A DNA stretch of 64,000 bases from Gibbula magus (lineage: Eukaryota > Mollusca > Gastropoda > Trochida > Trochidae). The position numbers and the translations under genes are program-made. The notes below the pieces were generated by a model. The model searched no databases. It was given only the letters and a program-made list of their open reading frames with translations, and had not been told where the DNA came from. The stretch lies in contig OW388303.1 in NCBI GenBank assembly GCA_936450465.1, positions 4,961,193 through 5,025,192 of the forward strand, given 5' to 3'. This document shows positions 13,126 through 25,464 of the stretch, in pieces (the stretch's first letter is position 1; the number at the start of each line of letters is the position of its first letter).

Positions 13126-13639
13126 AAGTGAATAGAAATGAGGAGATTAATAGGCCTTGTAAGAGTCATGCAAAAGACATATCAAAGCCTTGAACATTAA
13201 AAGTATGGGCGCGACTGGTAGGATTTAAAAAAGGTCTATTCAAACGACAGAAAAACAGTCTACATTAAAACCTGGAACAAACAAGGATGGAGCCAATTTC
13301 AGAAGGATGTGTGTCCCTCGTCCTATCGACCACAAGTCACCTTCCATCACGTCTTGAACCGTGTCAATCTGCCTAAATCCAGGCAATCCGAGGCAAGGGT
13401 AATATAACTGTCATTAATAGCAGTCCTGAGATTGTAGTGGCACACGCTCACATACAAAGCGTTGTTCTCGCCACTAACCATGATGGTTCAGAGATACAGA
13501 GCTACTGTTTATTCATAGCGTGGAACTTGGGGATTTATCTTCGGTACTCAGTCAGTCAGTCGGTCCAATTTGTTTTGTATAGGTAGATGGTTCTGAGGTG
13601 TGATTCTCCTACCATAAACGTGTAAGTGTATAAGCTGGT
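13126..13639. other. Unassigned spacer, no recognisable gene
   Basis: Unique within the window. No open frame of note and no known element seen. Confidence 0.5.
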
Positions 13640-13880
13640 AGGGACATAGAAGGTGTGATGCGTGGTGTACGAGATGTGTTGCTAATACTACGAAAGTATA
13701 TAAGGTCCGTTTGTAGTGTTATACAAGGTGTCTTGTTAATACTACAAACCTATATAAGGTAGATGTATGTATGTGATGTTACAGAAGGTTTGTTCTGAGA
13801 GTTAAACAGTGTGTGTTGTTAATACTACACATATGTATATATGGTGTGTCTGCGTTGTTGATAAGATGTATTGCTAGTGT
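13640..13880. repeat. Degenerate ~55-60-bp tandem repeat
   Basis: Three to four loose copies of a unit containing GTTGTTAATACTAC followed by a TATATAAGG-like motif (about 13677, 13731 and 13815), ending near 13880. It is too diverged for an exact period. Confidence 0.55.
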
Positions 13881-13974
13881 ACTAACCATTACGTTCTCTT
13901 ATTGGTACTGCGAGCAATGTTAATGTGTATCATATTGTGTCTGGTAAAATCGCAAAGTTTTAGTATAGTCTTCA

Positions 13975-14262
13975 GTATGAGGTGAGGTGAGTCGGAGTTT
14001 AATGCCGCTTTCAAAATAAGTTCATCATGGTTGCTGGTATTATTGCAGGGAGAAAACAAGCAACACCATGTTACTATGCAGTGAAACCTGCGAGCAAGGG
14101 CTAGCAACTAGCACGCCATGGGTGGTACTGCACTGAAACTCAGCGTAGTATTGTACCCAAACTTTACTGCGTGTAGAACAGTTCTCTACTGGAGACAAAG
14201 TTGCAGAGCTCATGGCGGATTCCAACAACGGCTCCGAAGTCGAACGCGTTAACCATTGGTCT
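13975..14262 (-). mobile_element. tRNA-derived SINE, family A, minus strand, diverged
   Basis: Collinear with the family A copy at 33490-33800 along its length: the 3' end (plus-strand GAGGTGAGTCGGAGTTTAA), the middle (GCAGTGAAACCTGCGAG) and the part next to the head (GAACAGTTCTCTACTGG). The tRNA-like head (plus strand 14205-14262) is more decayed; the B box equivalent GGCGGATTCC has lost its match to consensus. Apparently an old copy. Confidence 0.85.
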
Positions 14263-15355
14263 CTAAAGTCGTTTGATAGTCCACGTATTCAATTCACTGC
14301 ACCTAATTACATCATCGAAATGTTACCGGAGCTACCGGTTGTGAGGATTTACCTAAATCAGACCTACATGAATCTAACAATGTGTAAGATGTATTTCTAG
14401 GACTGTATGAGGTTTATTCCTTATATATTTTCAAATGTTCGATACGCCATCGTATTTTTGTACCTGAGAACAGCTTACAAGTAAATATTACTGGGCTTAT
14501 CCATATCATTTCCTGTCTCTATCACAGTGTATGTGGATTGATTCTAGTATGCAATGTGGTCAACGGCATATTTGAGCTGAAGTACTGTTTGTTTCCAAGA
14601 CGTAAATAACGTATGTTAAAATCACTCTATATTTCCTTTCAACATTAAATTAACTTAAATTAAATCGTTCATAGATCTGTATGTTTTGCGGTTTTGCTTT
14701 GAGATGTATTAAAAACATTGTATCATCATATTTTATAATAACAGTGTGTCGTTTGTCGATCTGTATTAATATATAAATTTAGTTAGGGCCAAAACTGTAT
14801 TTTACTTGAACTGAATGGATTGTGTTACTAGAACAGAATATTTTCTTTTAAAGACATTTTTTTTTTCATTTTCGAAACATCGCAGTGTTTATTGTTCTAC
14901 ATGCTAAGATACTCCCTTTATAATGTTTGGAGTTAGGAGAGGAGTTGATTTTCCTTAACATGTTCAATGTGCTCTAAATAATATGTTAGCTTATGATGAT
15001 TGCGCTGATTTCACATAATAAGCAAGCAGCAAATAGGTTAATGAAGGTGTTTGTAGAGGGAACACACATTGATGGAGAACCATCGCAGACATATCATTAC
15101 TGCCCCCACACAAAATTAATTGAAGTAGTTAATGTCACTAAATTAATGTCATAATGAACATCTAACGAAACTGATGAAGACCTATGGGTGAAAATCTTAA
15201 GTCTCGCATTGGCATCGATGAAGGGTATGATGGGTAATTACAGTCCTATATCACACCAGCCAATGGAGACATGCCCGTGAATTAAAGCGATTCCGTCATG
15301 TTGGTGTGGCACACATTTACATGGCCTACTCGTATCTAAGACGGACATGTTGTCC
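14263..15355. other. AT-rich spacer, no recognisable gene
   Basis: AT-rich DNA with T runs and no open frame of note. I see nothing in it. Confidence 0.5.
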
Positions 15356-15357
15356 AT

Positions 15358-15625
15358 GTGTAGCACAGTGGTATAGAGGTTGGCATGCAGGCATTTCACG
15401 CCAAAAATGCCCTGGTTCGAATCCCGGTAGGGCAGAGAGATCTGTTGTGTTGTGTTCCTGGCCACTTCGTCAGCATTACAGTCAGTCAAATTGGTACCTG
15501 GACACGAGAAGGAGCGCTTTATAGCGGAACCGAAATACAATTCACTCAGGGCAATACTATACCACCAGTGATCAGTGCTTTGCGCTGGATATTAGGCGTT
15601 AAAATACATATTACTATGATATGCA
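15358..15625 (+). mobile_element. tRNA-derived SINE, family B, plus strand
   Basis: The tRNA-like head has an A box (TAGCACAGTGGTATAGAGG) and a good B box (GGTTCGAATCC at 15415), the two internal RNA polymerase III promoter elements. The body and tail (GGAGCGCTTTATAGC, then ACCGAAATACAATT, CTTTGCGCTGGATATTAGGC) match the copy at 48879-49140. Open frames of about 100 codons crossing it on both strands are by-products. Confidence 0.85.
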
Positions 15626-17683
15626 TCACTTGTCCTTCTTACTGCTGCAACGATTACCTGACTAATGTAATTTGCCTCACTATTAATTCGGCGCTTTGAG
15701 CATTTTATTGTCGAACGACTTGCTTCTTAGCAATTCTCATAAGAAAATGCACAAGTCATGCAACGATAATATGCCATGAAAACAGCTCGTCTTGACTTCG
15801 ACATGTGCCTCCTTTGTGTTGCTCTTATTTTTAAAGCATTTAATGAAAATATTGCCTTATATAAACACAAACTTCTTCTTTATATTAGAATTGACTCTTA
15901 TCTATGGATACAATGTGATATGTATTCACTACCAGAATGACATTTCTTTATAGTGTCATATATTAGTGCAGTAATAACAATGTTCAGCTACTACACAACT
16001 CACTGCATCTCATACACCAGGAGATGCCTGTATCATAAGATGGTGTACATGCGCATAAGGTGCTCCAAATACGCCTCATACAGTATCAGATAAAATACGA
16101 CAATTTTATGTAATAATAATATGTTTTGCAGTAGATGAATTTATCAGATGTAGTTATTCGTTTGCATCGAGGTTTAGACGCAATTAGGGCTGGAAATCTG
16201 TGTTTACTCACTGTGTGATTGACCAAACCGACGCTTACAGGTTTCATAGCAATACATAGTCGCCTTAATTTTACGGGCCTTCTTCCTGCGATAATAGTAG
16301 TCGCCTTGACACATGTGTTAGTCGATTTGTGGGACGATTGCATCCCATATATCTCCTATTAGCTAATTGCATTAGTTTTTATATTTCTTATACTAGTAAT
16401 CTAAGAACGAAGGGTTTCTTTGAGAAGCCAAAAAAAAACATTTGAAAAAACATCAACCAATGAATTCGACATTTCCATGAATAAAGACTAACGACCAATA
16501 AGACGGCGTTGATGAATGATTTCTTTGTCGCTTTTTTTTATTTCCCAAGGCAAAAAGATTTCTCGACGGGCTTAAATGTCACAGTTTTGAGATATTTCGC
16601 CATTAGCATGGCCCCAGTTACGAGACCGAGTTGAATACAAGACGTGCAATACAGCTATAGAGTCGTACTAGTGGTACTCTACAATAGCCGTTGCTTAATC
16701 ACGTTGTACCCAGATCAGTTAATATCCCAAGTTTAGATCATAAACTTGCGTAAAGGACGAAGTTCACAACAAATATACCAGTAATGATAACATTATCAGT
16801 GAGTTCTTATAAATCTCACAAAGTTCTAAAGGATTCTCCTGTTATATGAAAATACCTCATCACTTCTTGTTCTCAACGCCCTGTGAAGTATGTACCGAGT
16901 AGACATGCTGTGTAGACTTGTCGTTAGCAATGCTATCACTTTTTGATAGCTGATATACACATGGAAACTAATTAAGCAACACCCTAGTTTTTAAGCTAAA
17001 ATATGGTGCTGTTTGATGGTTAGGATAAATTGATCGATTTTATCACTCCAGACATAACAATTGGTTATTTAGTGACTCATTGAAATAATTCCCCCATATG
17101 GAAAATTAATGAAAATGTGAGGGAAAATGTGAAGGTACTGAAATTTTACCTAAAATACCTATTGTTCTAGAAGAGTAACTACACTTGGAACTAGGAATTG
17201 ATTTATTTTAAACAACATGTTTGATACCAAGTTGACATTCACACACCAAAACATATTTTATCATGCATTATAAAAAGCTAGACAGACATTTAACTTCCAA
17301 TCCATTCTTCAACGATAATTGAGAAAATGCCCACAACCATATGATCTGTGAATAAATTTGAGATTATTTGAGTTCAATCTGTTTATGAAACACTTCTTCT
17401 CAGTTTAGATAATCCGGTACCGTAAGTAGTGACCGTATTTGTTCATACGACAAGTTAATTGAAATTGACAGTTTCGTGATTGTGATACTGTGGAGGAGCA
17501 TACTGCTTTAACGAGTGGCTTCTGTTGAAAAGCCAGTAAGTAAGTTGTAATAACCTCACTTGAAAGAATGACACTAATTACTCTACCACTACAAATATTT
17601 AATATCTGTAGTGTCTGGTCAGCAGACGACTGTTAGTGTTACTTTGAGTTGTAACAAGAGAATTAGTGAGCACAGCTCACTCA
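15626..17683. other. Spacer, no recognisable gene
   Basis: Mixed AT-rich sequence. An 85-codon minus-strand open frame at 16086-16343 resembles no family I know and lacks supporting context. Nothing else is supported. Confidence 0.5.
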
Positions 17684-18230
17684 TATACCCCCGCTTTAAA
17701 TATTGGTCAAAGAAAAATGTTTCAAAATAGCAAAAGGATATCAATGTTTAGACTTTTGTTTGAACAGCGACAGAAGTATTATTAAAGCAGAGTAAGTATG
17801 TCTTCATATATACATATGTTAGCGGGTTTTAGAAGTAAAAGTCGAAACATTCGAACAATGGCATTAAATATGCAAATGAGGGTATGAAATATACAAATAT
17901 GCAAATGAGGGGATGAAAAATACAAATGACAGAGGTTATAAGAATCAAGTTTCGTAACATTTGAACAACTGGTTGGTGTCAGGGTTATGAGTGGAACAAA
18001 AAGTGTGAATGGCGAAGTCGAAAAACGGAAAAAAATTGCATAAATTATGCAAATGAGGGTATGAAACATACAAAAGGCAGATGTACACATCATGGTGATT
18101 GTACTGATATCAAGTTTCGTAACATTTGAACAACTGGTTTCAGAATTATGAGCGGAACAAAAACGGGACGGACGCACGGACGGACGTACTGACCGCTATA
18201 TATCCCCGACTACTTCGTAGCGGGGGTATA
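17684..18230. mobile_element. Pearl-like non-autonomous element with 12-bp inverted ends
   Basis: The ends are perfect 12-bp inverted repeats: TATACCCCCGCT at 17684-17695 and its complement AGCGGGGGTATA at 18219-18230. Inside is a roughly 165-177-bp core repeated twice (CAAGTTTCGTAACATTTGAA at 17946 and 18111; ATGCAAATGAGGGTATGAAA at 17870 and 18047). An ACGG-type stretch (GGGACGGACGCACGGACGG) follows, then a terminal hairpin region (CCCCGACTACTTCGTAGCGGGG). This order of inverted end, tandem core, microsatellite and inverted end is that of the pearl elements known from bivalves. There is no protein-coding capacity; a 131-codon minus-strand open frame across it is a by-product. Confidence 0.8.
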
Positions 18231-18929
18231 ATTAGTTGTGAGGTATATGTAACCGGAAGTACCGGGGTCTTGAATAAAGAAGCCATAGTCAAATTACCCA
18301 GGACAATTTCCCTGGACAGTGGAGCTAGTTTTCGAACCTTTCTTTTGATTTTGAAACAAAATGCTAATATCTGACAACTTGAGATGCTGTTAATTACTCA
18401 CTGGAGATTTTACACAGATGAATTTTTAAAAACTGGACTTTTCGAAATTTTGAATCCTGGTCACTTCAACGAGCTGTCTAAACTATTACAGTCAACTTTG
18501 GGGTGTGAAATATATCATTTTTAGGACAGTCAATGGTCACCTCTGATATAAAAACACAAATTATCATTTTTAGTTTTCGCCATGGCACAGTGCCTGTACA
18601 CACAAAATTACCGACTCAGTAATGAATGATTTGACTACAAATTGATTTAATGTGTAAAGGCATACCATATAAACCCTCCAAGTTTCGTCAATTAAATTCC
18701 ACATTATTCTTTCCACGTGAGTGAGACCCCAGTGTGAGGTTAATGAGAGTGCTTAAGAACATAGGTATCCTACCAATGATACTTACTCTGCTCTCGTGTA
18801 ATATATGTGACATTTATGTCTCTTAAATATGTGTCAGTCACGTTTCACCATATCTAGAATTTCGTTCGTATGTGGGGGTCATACATCTCTCATAACAAGG
18901 CTTTAGACAGACACGTCCTCGTTTGTTAC
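18231..18929. other. Spacer, no recognisable gene
   Basis: AT-rich sequence without open frames or repeats that I recognise. Confidence 0.5.
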
Positions 18930-19086
18930 CTTAGGCCCGTTCTCGTGGTACGATTTGTAGTAAGGATTTATAGTATGGGAACATTTAAGTCGCATCGATC
19001 CAGTATCCGTTATTCATACAAATTCCGTCGATGTTGATACTTCAAGTTGTTACTACAAGTCGCACAGTGTGATCGGGCCTTTAAGA
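18930..19086. mobile_element. Small MITE-like inverted repeat
   Basis: The left end (CCTTAGGCCCGTTCTC at about 18930, then ACGATTTGTAGTAA) and the right end (TTACTACAAGTCGCAC, then TGATCGGGCCTTTAAG) are imperfect inverted repeats of about 35 bp around a ~85-bp middle. The size and the GGCCCG ends flanked by TTA-type bases suit a non-autonomous DNA transposon. The family is not assigned. Confidence 0.6.
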
Positions 19087-19934
19087 GCACCCGGAACATA
19101 CTTCAAGGAAACCAATAAACTATGAATATTTAATAATATACACTAATAATAGTTAATTTGTTTGTGTAGAGGTAGACTCCACTTCAAGTTACCCCTTTGG
19201 CAACTTGATTTGTTGTTTTATAACTATAGAAGGGATCTTTGTGGACAATGTATGAAAATAAGAAATGATGCGTTCTTATTTTACCAAAGACATTTATGAC
19301 TTTTATTGGGTTTTTGTCACGGACGACAAATGGCAATGTTTATATATTTACGTTCTGGCACAAGAAGTAGCTTATTTCAGTTCTTCATCCTTTCACATTC
19401 AATTTATATTTGGCGACATAATGTTATTTTACAATCGTTTCTTATCTATTTCATCTTAGTCATATTGGATTCTCAAAATGATACAATATCATATTTTAAC
19501 ATCCTATTTTCATTTGCTGACATTTTTCTTATGGTGGCATGTTGTCGTACAACTGACGATTTCAGTTAATGTGTTTTCTACGTTGTATGCATTACAGTTT
19601 ACAAGTTGGATGACATAATGTGAATTTTGTTTTACATGCTCCTTAGAAGGAAAAAATCTTTTGCACTTATTTTTCAATTTTATTCTGCATATTCTCTCAG
19701 ATAGCAGCACTCACGATGAAGTTGATGAAACATAGATACCATTGTCTGCCATTGATCCAGTCCTTGACACCACTAAGTACTAATGTACAATCTTATTGTG
19801 TCAAACATATATTTATCTTTATACCTACATGCCACATGTGAAACATAACCCTTTCTGGTTATAAAAAGGATGTCATTTTGCTTGTCGATTAAGATCAACT
19901 AACCCCGCGTACACTGAACCAGGTGGCGTGGTAG
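19087..19934. other. AT-rich spacer, no recognisable gene
   Basis: Two overlapping open frames (64 and 87 codons, 19265-19569) code hydrophobic, low-information peptides without a recognisable family. I do not support either as a gene. Confidence 0.45.
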
Positions 19935-20690
19935 TATGGTATTACCATAGTCAGATAGTGTATACTAACATATATTTGTATACTACTACATTGTATATAT
20001 TTAATGTATGTACATCGTCTCTCAGGTATCTTCATGTCCATATGTATACAAAAAGCATATAAGTTTTGACACGTGCCCGCAGTGTATACCATTTAGTAAA
20101 TCTAATATACCTCAGGTATTTGTATACGAAACTAAGTAAGATGCCTTTGACCATTCTTCCATTTCCTGAATCTGTTAAACCTCAAACGTGTAAATACTTA
20201 CTGTAACATCAACGATATGTATTTGACAATGTATTGTAACATTTATCTTTGTCCGTCATTTTAAACACCTCAAAAATGTAAATACTTATATAAACCAAGA
20301 CTCATTTACCATGATTCGCAGTGTTCACCCTATGCTGAATCTCAGACAGTTCCGGCACCCAACATATACATACAATGCGATGTATCTTGACATGCTACCA
20401 TATCCGTATAACATTTAGTGTCTCTATATTGTCCTAAGCATCTGGAAACATAGATAAATAAGAATGATGTTGACCAAATTTCGAATTACCTGAATCCAAG
20501 ACAGCCCAGGCATCTGGATGCGTACGTAAAGTGGAATGAATTTTGACAATTGGCGCAATGGCTGCCATCTTCGTTAATCTAAGATATCTCGGGCATCTTA
20601 ACACGTACATAAAGATGTCTTTAGACAAGCGACGCTGTGTATAATCTTTATCGGTTTTATGTGCCTTAAACACGTGTGTATATGTAATTT
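19935..20690. repeat. Ancient degenerate ~80-bp tandem repeat
   Basis: A diverged motif (consensus roughly GAATCTAAGATACCTCGGGC, then CATCT, TACGTACATAAA and a CTTTGAC-like end) recurs at about 20098, 20169, 20256, 20336, 20492, 20576 and 20660, at spacings of 70-90 bp or twice that. Identity is low but the order of words is kept. It looks like an old minisatellite now decaying. Confidence 0.55.
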
Positions 20691-21719
20691 AGCCATTGGA
20701 ACCAAATTGAATTGATGTACATGGCCAAAGAATTCTTGAATTCGGTCAATGACTAGCTATCCTGTTACCGATGAGGTCTAGAAAGTCGGACATGGAGTTC
20801 GGTGTTGGGAGCAACGTAAATATGTTACACCACTTTAAGTTAGTTCTTAGGAGGATTGTGTTTTAGACCTTGACAAGATGAAACATATGATAATGGTTTG
20901 TTCACTAACGTAAACATAGAATCTCAGTTAAACTAGTATTTCCTTATTTACATAAAACTTCATATGCATCCAATCTAACCTGTAGTTAAAAGAGTTGAAT
21001 AGTTATCATTTAAATATTAAATATTTCAATATCTATCAGTATCCATTACATTGTTGTAATATATAACAATGTTTAGTATCACAAACCAAAATACTATAAA
21101 CCTACCTACTATAATTTTGTAATATATTATTAATAACATATTACTAACAAGAAAAAAAACCCTCCCATCCCCCACAATTAAAAACGTCATTCGGATCACA
21201 CGGTAAAGGAACAAGGTCGTGACCGTACCTCACAGTACGGTTATAGAAAGTTGCTCTTAGTGTTTGAGAAATTGATAGGGCAAGGGGAAACTAACAAAAT
21301 CGTGTTATCAAAAGTTCAGTGGACACATCTACTGTTAAATAACTGGTATAAGCAGTGTATCACTGTTGTATCACAGTATGTGTAAGCATGTGTATCATTA
21401 AAGAACGGGCGCAGAAGGAGAAGCTTTACATAGCCATTAACGTGTATTGTGACTAGTGATTGTTACTAGTGAAGCTGATACGTCATCATGTTGTTTATCA
21501 GGAATGCGGTTACGTCTAGTCATTATAGTTTATTTTGAGAGATGTGGATATGATGACGGATGTTTCAATCGTGTTATTTCCATGAAATAACTTTAGTCAT
21601 TATCATTCACAATTGGGGTTAAGGTATCTGAAGTGTTAATCATCTTATTGACCAACTCTCACCGAGGGGCCCTAACTCCTAGTATAACCTTGAGAACTTT
21701 TTCGCGGAGTGATATTGTG
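20691..21719. other. Spacer, no recognisable gene
   Basis: Unique AT-rich sequence. I see nothing in it beyond short A runs and a TA-rich stretch near 21000-21150. Confidence 0.5.
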
Positions 21720-21960
21720 CATTTATTTTTGCAATGATGAATTACGGCTTTGATCGGTTGAACTATCATCCGTATTTTCACTGATGAAATAAAACTAACA
21801 ATCGTATGACGTCATCGTAGCAATATTGTGACGTCATAATATGTCAAAAATCATATATCAATTCTAGAAGCTGCTTCACTCGATAATATATACATGTTTT
21901 TCGAATAGAAATGTCAAATATCCTCTACATATTGCCGTAGAATGATATACATATGACATA
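21720..21960. mobile_element. TGACGTCA-bearing repeat element (copy 1)
   Basis: Contains two perfect TGACGTCA palindromes at 21807-21814 and 21829-21836, separated by TCGTAGCAATATTG-type sequence. The flanking text (CCGTATTTTCACTGATGAAA, then ACTCGATAATATAT and ATGTCAAATATCCTC) matches parts of the elements at 62780-63010 and 28300-28618. It is a member of a dispersed family; its ends are not defined. Confidence 0.6.
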
Positions 21961-22289
21961 TATATATGATATATGATATGACATAATGGTCCCCTTCATT
22001 AAACAGCAGTTAACACCATAATCCCTAATCCTATCACGGCCAATTAAGTCCAATCAGATTATGTAAACCGAATATCACAAAATGAGTATATATGACATCT
22101 TCATCCTGCCCACATCAAGACTCGTTCCGTGCATTAATATTTACAAAGCGTCTACTATAGTCTAAGGGGGGCTTTATGCACCCTTACAGTAATCCTATTT
22201 AGTTAAGGCAATACTTAGCCCATGCACAGTGTGTTTAACGTAGAGCTGTGGTCTAAATGGAAGTTTGTTCATTAGATCCTGCACAGTAT

Positions 22290-23870
22290 GTTTAACGTTG
22301 AGCTGTTGTCTAAATGGACGTTTGTCCCTTAGATCTTGCACAGTATGTTTAACGCTGAGCTGTGGTCTAAACGGACGTTTGTCCCTTAGATCTTGCACAG
22401 TATGTTTAACGTTGAGCTGTGGTCTAAATGGACGTTTTTTCATTAGATCCTGCACAGTATGTTTAACGTTGAGCTGTTGTCTAAATGGACGTTTGTCCCT
22501 TAGATCTTGCACAGTATGTTTAACGCTGAGCTGTGGTCTAAACGGACGTTTGTCCCTTAGATCCTGCACAGTATGTTTAACGTTGAGCTGTGGTGTAAAT
22601 GGACGTTTGTCCCTTACATCTTGCACAGTATGTTTAACGCTGAGCTGTGGTGTAAATGGACGTTTGTCCCTCAGATCCTGCACAGTATGTTTAACGCTGA
22701 GCTGTGGTGTAAATGGACGTTTGTCCCTTAGATCCTGCACAGTATGTTTAACGTTGAGCTGTGGTGTAAATGGACGTTTGTCCCTTACATCTTGCACAGT
22801 ATGTTTAACGTTGAGCTGTGGTGTAAATGGACGTTTGTCCCTTAGATCCTGCACAGTATGTTTAACGTTGAGCTGTGGTGTAAATGGACGTTTGTCCCTC
22901 AGATCTTGCACAGTATGTTTAACGTTGCGCTGTGGTGTAAATGGACGTTTGTCCCTTACATCTTGCACAGTATGTTTAACGTTGAGCTGTGGTGTAAATG
23001 GACGTTTGTCCCTTAGATCCTGCACAGTATGTTTAACGTTGAGCTGTGGTGTAAATGGACGTTTGTCCCTTACATCTTGCACAGTATGTTTAACGTTGAG
23101 CTGTGGTGTAAATGGACGTTTGTCCCTTAGATCCTGCACAGTATGTTTAACGTTGAGCTGTGGTGTAAATGGACGTTTGTCCCTCAGATCTTGCACAGTA
23201 TGTTTAACGTTGAGCTGTGGTGTAAATGGACGTTTGTCCCTTACATCTTGCACAGTATGTTTAACGTTGAGCTGTGGTGTAAATGGACGTTTGTCCCTTA
23301 GATCCTGCACAGTATGTTTAAGTTGAGCTGTGGTGTAAATGGACGTTTGTCCCTTACATCTTGCACAGTATGTTTAACGTTGAGCTGTGGTGTAAATGGA
23401 CGTTTGTCCCTTACATCTTGCACAGTATGTTTAACGTTGAGTTGTGGTGTAAATGGACGTTTGTCCCTTACATCTTGCACAGTATGTTTAAGTTGAGCTG
23501 TGGTGTAAATGGACGTTTGTCCCTCAGATCTTGCACAGTATGTTTAACGCTGAGCTGTGGTGTAAATGGACGTTTGTCCCTTACATCTTGCACAGTATGT
23601 TTAACGTTGCGCTGTGGTGTAAATGGACGTTTGTCCCTCAGATCTTGCACAGTATGTTTAACTTTGCGCTGTGGTGTAAATGGACGTTTGTCCCTCAGAT
23701 CTTGCACAGTATGTTTAACGTTGCGCTGTGGTGTAAATGGACGTTTGTCCCTCAGATCTTGCACAGTATGTTTAACGTTGAGCTGTGGTGTAAATGGACG
23801 TTTGTCCCTCAGATCTTGCACAGTATGTTTAACGCTGAGCTGTGGTGTAAATGGACGTTTGTCCCTTACA
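22290..23870. repeat. First copy of a 28-unit block in the 57-bp satellite
   Basis: The rare unit GTTTTTTCATTAGATCC recurs 1594 bp downstream (CATTAG at 22441 and 24035). The pair of shortened TTTAAGTTGAG units about 175 bp apart (about 23310 and 23486) also recurs at the same offset (about 24904 and 25080). 1594 = 28 x 57 - 2, the two missing bases being the two single-base deletions. Confidence 0.88.
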
Positions 23871-23883
23871 TCTTGCACAGTAT

Positions 23884-25464
23884 GTTTAACGTTGAGCTGT
23901 TGTCTAAATGGACGTTTGTCCCTTACATCTTGCACAGTATGTTTAACGCTGAGCTGTGGTCTAAACGGACGTTTGTCCCTTAGATCTTGCACAGTATGTT
24001 TAACGTTGAGCTGTGGTCTAAATGGACGTTTTTTCATTAGATCCTGCACAGTATGTTTAACGTTGAGCTGTTGTCTAAATGGACGTTTGTCCCTTAGATC
24101 TTGCACAGTATGTTTAACGCTGAGCTGTGGTCTAAACGGACGTTTGTCCCTTAGATCCTGCACAGTATGTTTAACGTTGAGCTGTGGTGTAAATGGACGT
24201 TTGTCCCTAACATCTTGCACAGTATGTTTAACGCTGAGCTGTGGTGTAAATGGACGTTTGTCCCTCAGATCCTGCACAGTATGTTTAACGCTGAGCTGTG
24301 GTGTAAATGGACGTTTGTCCCTTAGATCCTGCACAGTATGTTTAACGTTGAGCTGTGGTGTAAATGGACGTTTGTCCCTTACATCTTGCACAGTATGTTT
24401 AACGTTGAGCTGTGGTGTAAATGGACGTTTGTCCCTTAGATCCTGCACAGTATGTTTAACGTTGAGCTGTGGTGTAAATGGACGTTTGTCCCTCAGATCT
24501 TGCACAGTATGTTTAACGTTGCGCTGTGGTGTAAATGGACGTTTGTCCCTTACATCTTGCACAGTATGTTTAACGTTGAGCTGTGGTGTAAATGGACGTT
24601 TGTCCCTTAGATCCTGCACAGTATGTTTAACGTTGAGCTGTGGTGTAAATGGACGTTTGTCCCTTACATCTTGCACAGTATGTTTAACGTTGAGCTGTGG
24701 TGTAAATGGGGGTTTGTCCCTTAGATCCTGCACAGTATGTTTAACGTTGAGCTGTGGTGTAAATGGACGTTTGTCCCTCAGATCTTGCACAGTATGTTTA
24801 ACGTTGAGCTGTGGTGTAAATGGACGTTTGTCCCTTACATCTTGCACAGTATGTTTAACGTTGAGCTGTGGTGTAAATGGACGTTTGTCCCTTAGATCCT
24901 GCACAGTATGTTTAAGTTGAGCTGTGGTGTAAATGGACGTTTGTCCCTTACATCTTGCACAGTATGTTTAACGTTGAGCTGTGGTGTAAATGGACGTTTG
25001 TCCCTTACATCTTGCACAGTATGTTTAACGTTGAGTTGTGGTGTAAATGGACGTTTGTCCCTTACATCTTGCACAGTATGTTTAAGTTGAGCTGTGGTGT
25101 AAATGGACGTTTGTCCCTCAGATCTTGCACAGTATGTTTAACGCTGAGCTGTGGTGTAAATGGACGTTTGTCCCTTACATCTTGCACAGTATGTTTAACG
25201 TTGCGCTGTGGTGTAAATGGACGTTTGTCCCTCAGATCTTGCACAGTATGTTTAACTTTGCGCTGTGGTGTAAATGGACGTTTGTCCCTCAGATCTTGCA
25301 CAGTATGTTTAACGTTGCGCTGTGGTGTAAATGGACGTTTGTCCCTCAGATCTTGCACAGTATGTTTAACGTTGAGCTGTGGTGTAAATGGACGTTTGTC
25401 CCTCAGATCTTGCACAGTATGTTTAACGCTGAGCTGTGGTGTAAATGGACGTTTGTCCCTTACA
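23884..25464. repeat. Second copy of the 28-unit block in the 57-bp satellite
   Basis: Tandem partner of the block at 22290-23870. The few differences include AAATGGGGGTTTG at about 24705 against AAATGGACGTTTG in the first copy, and CCCTAACATC at about 24206 against CCCTTACATC. The high identity suggests a recent event. Confidence 0.85.

Noticed and set aside
22195..23310. 371-codon minus-strand open frame with VQDLRDKRPFTPQLNVKHT repeats
   Set aside because: Same satellite; openness follows from a stop-free unit whose length is a multiple of three.
23361..24920. 519-codon plus-strand open frame with a 19-residue cysteine-containing repeat
   Set aside because: It lies wholly in the 57-bp satellite, competes with a 478-codon frame on the other strand and others in different phases, is cut by single-base deletions, and has no promoter or start context.
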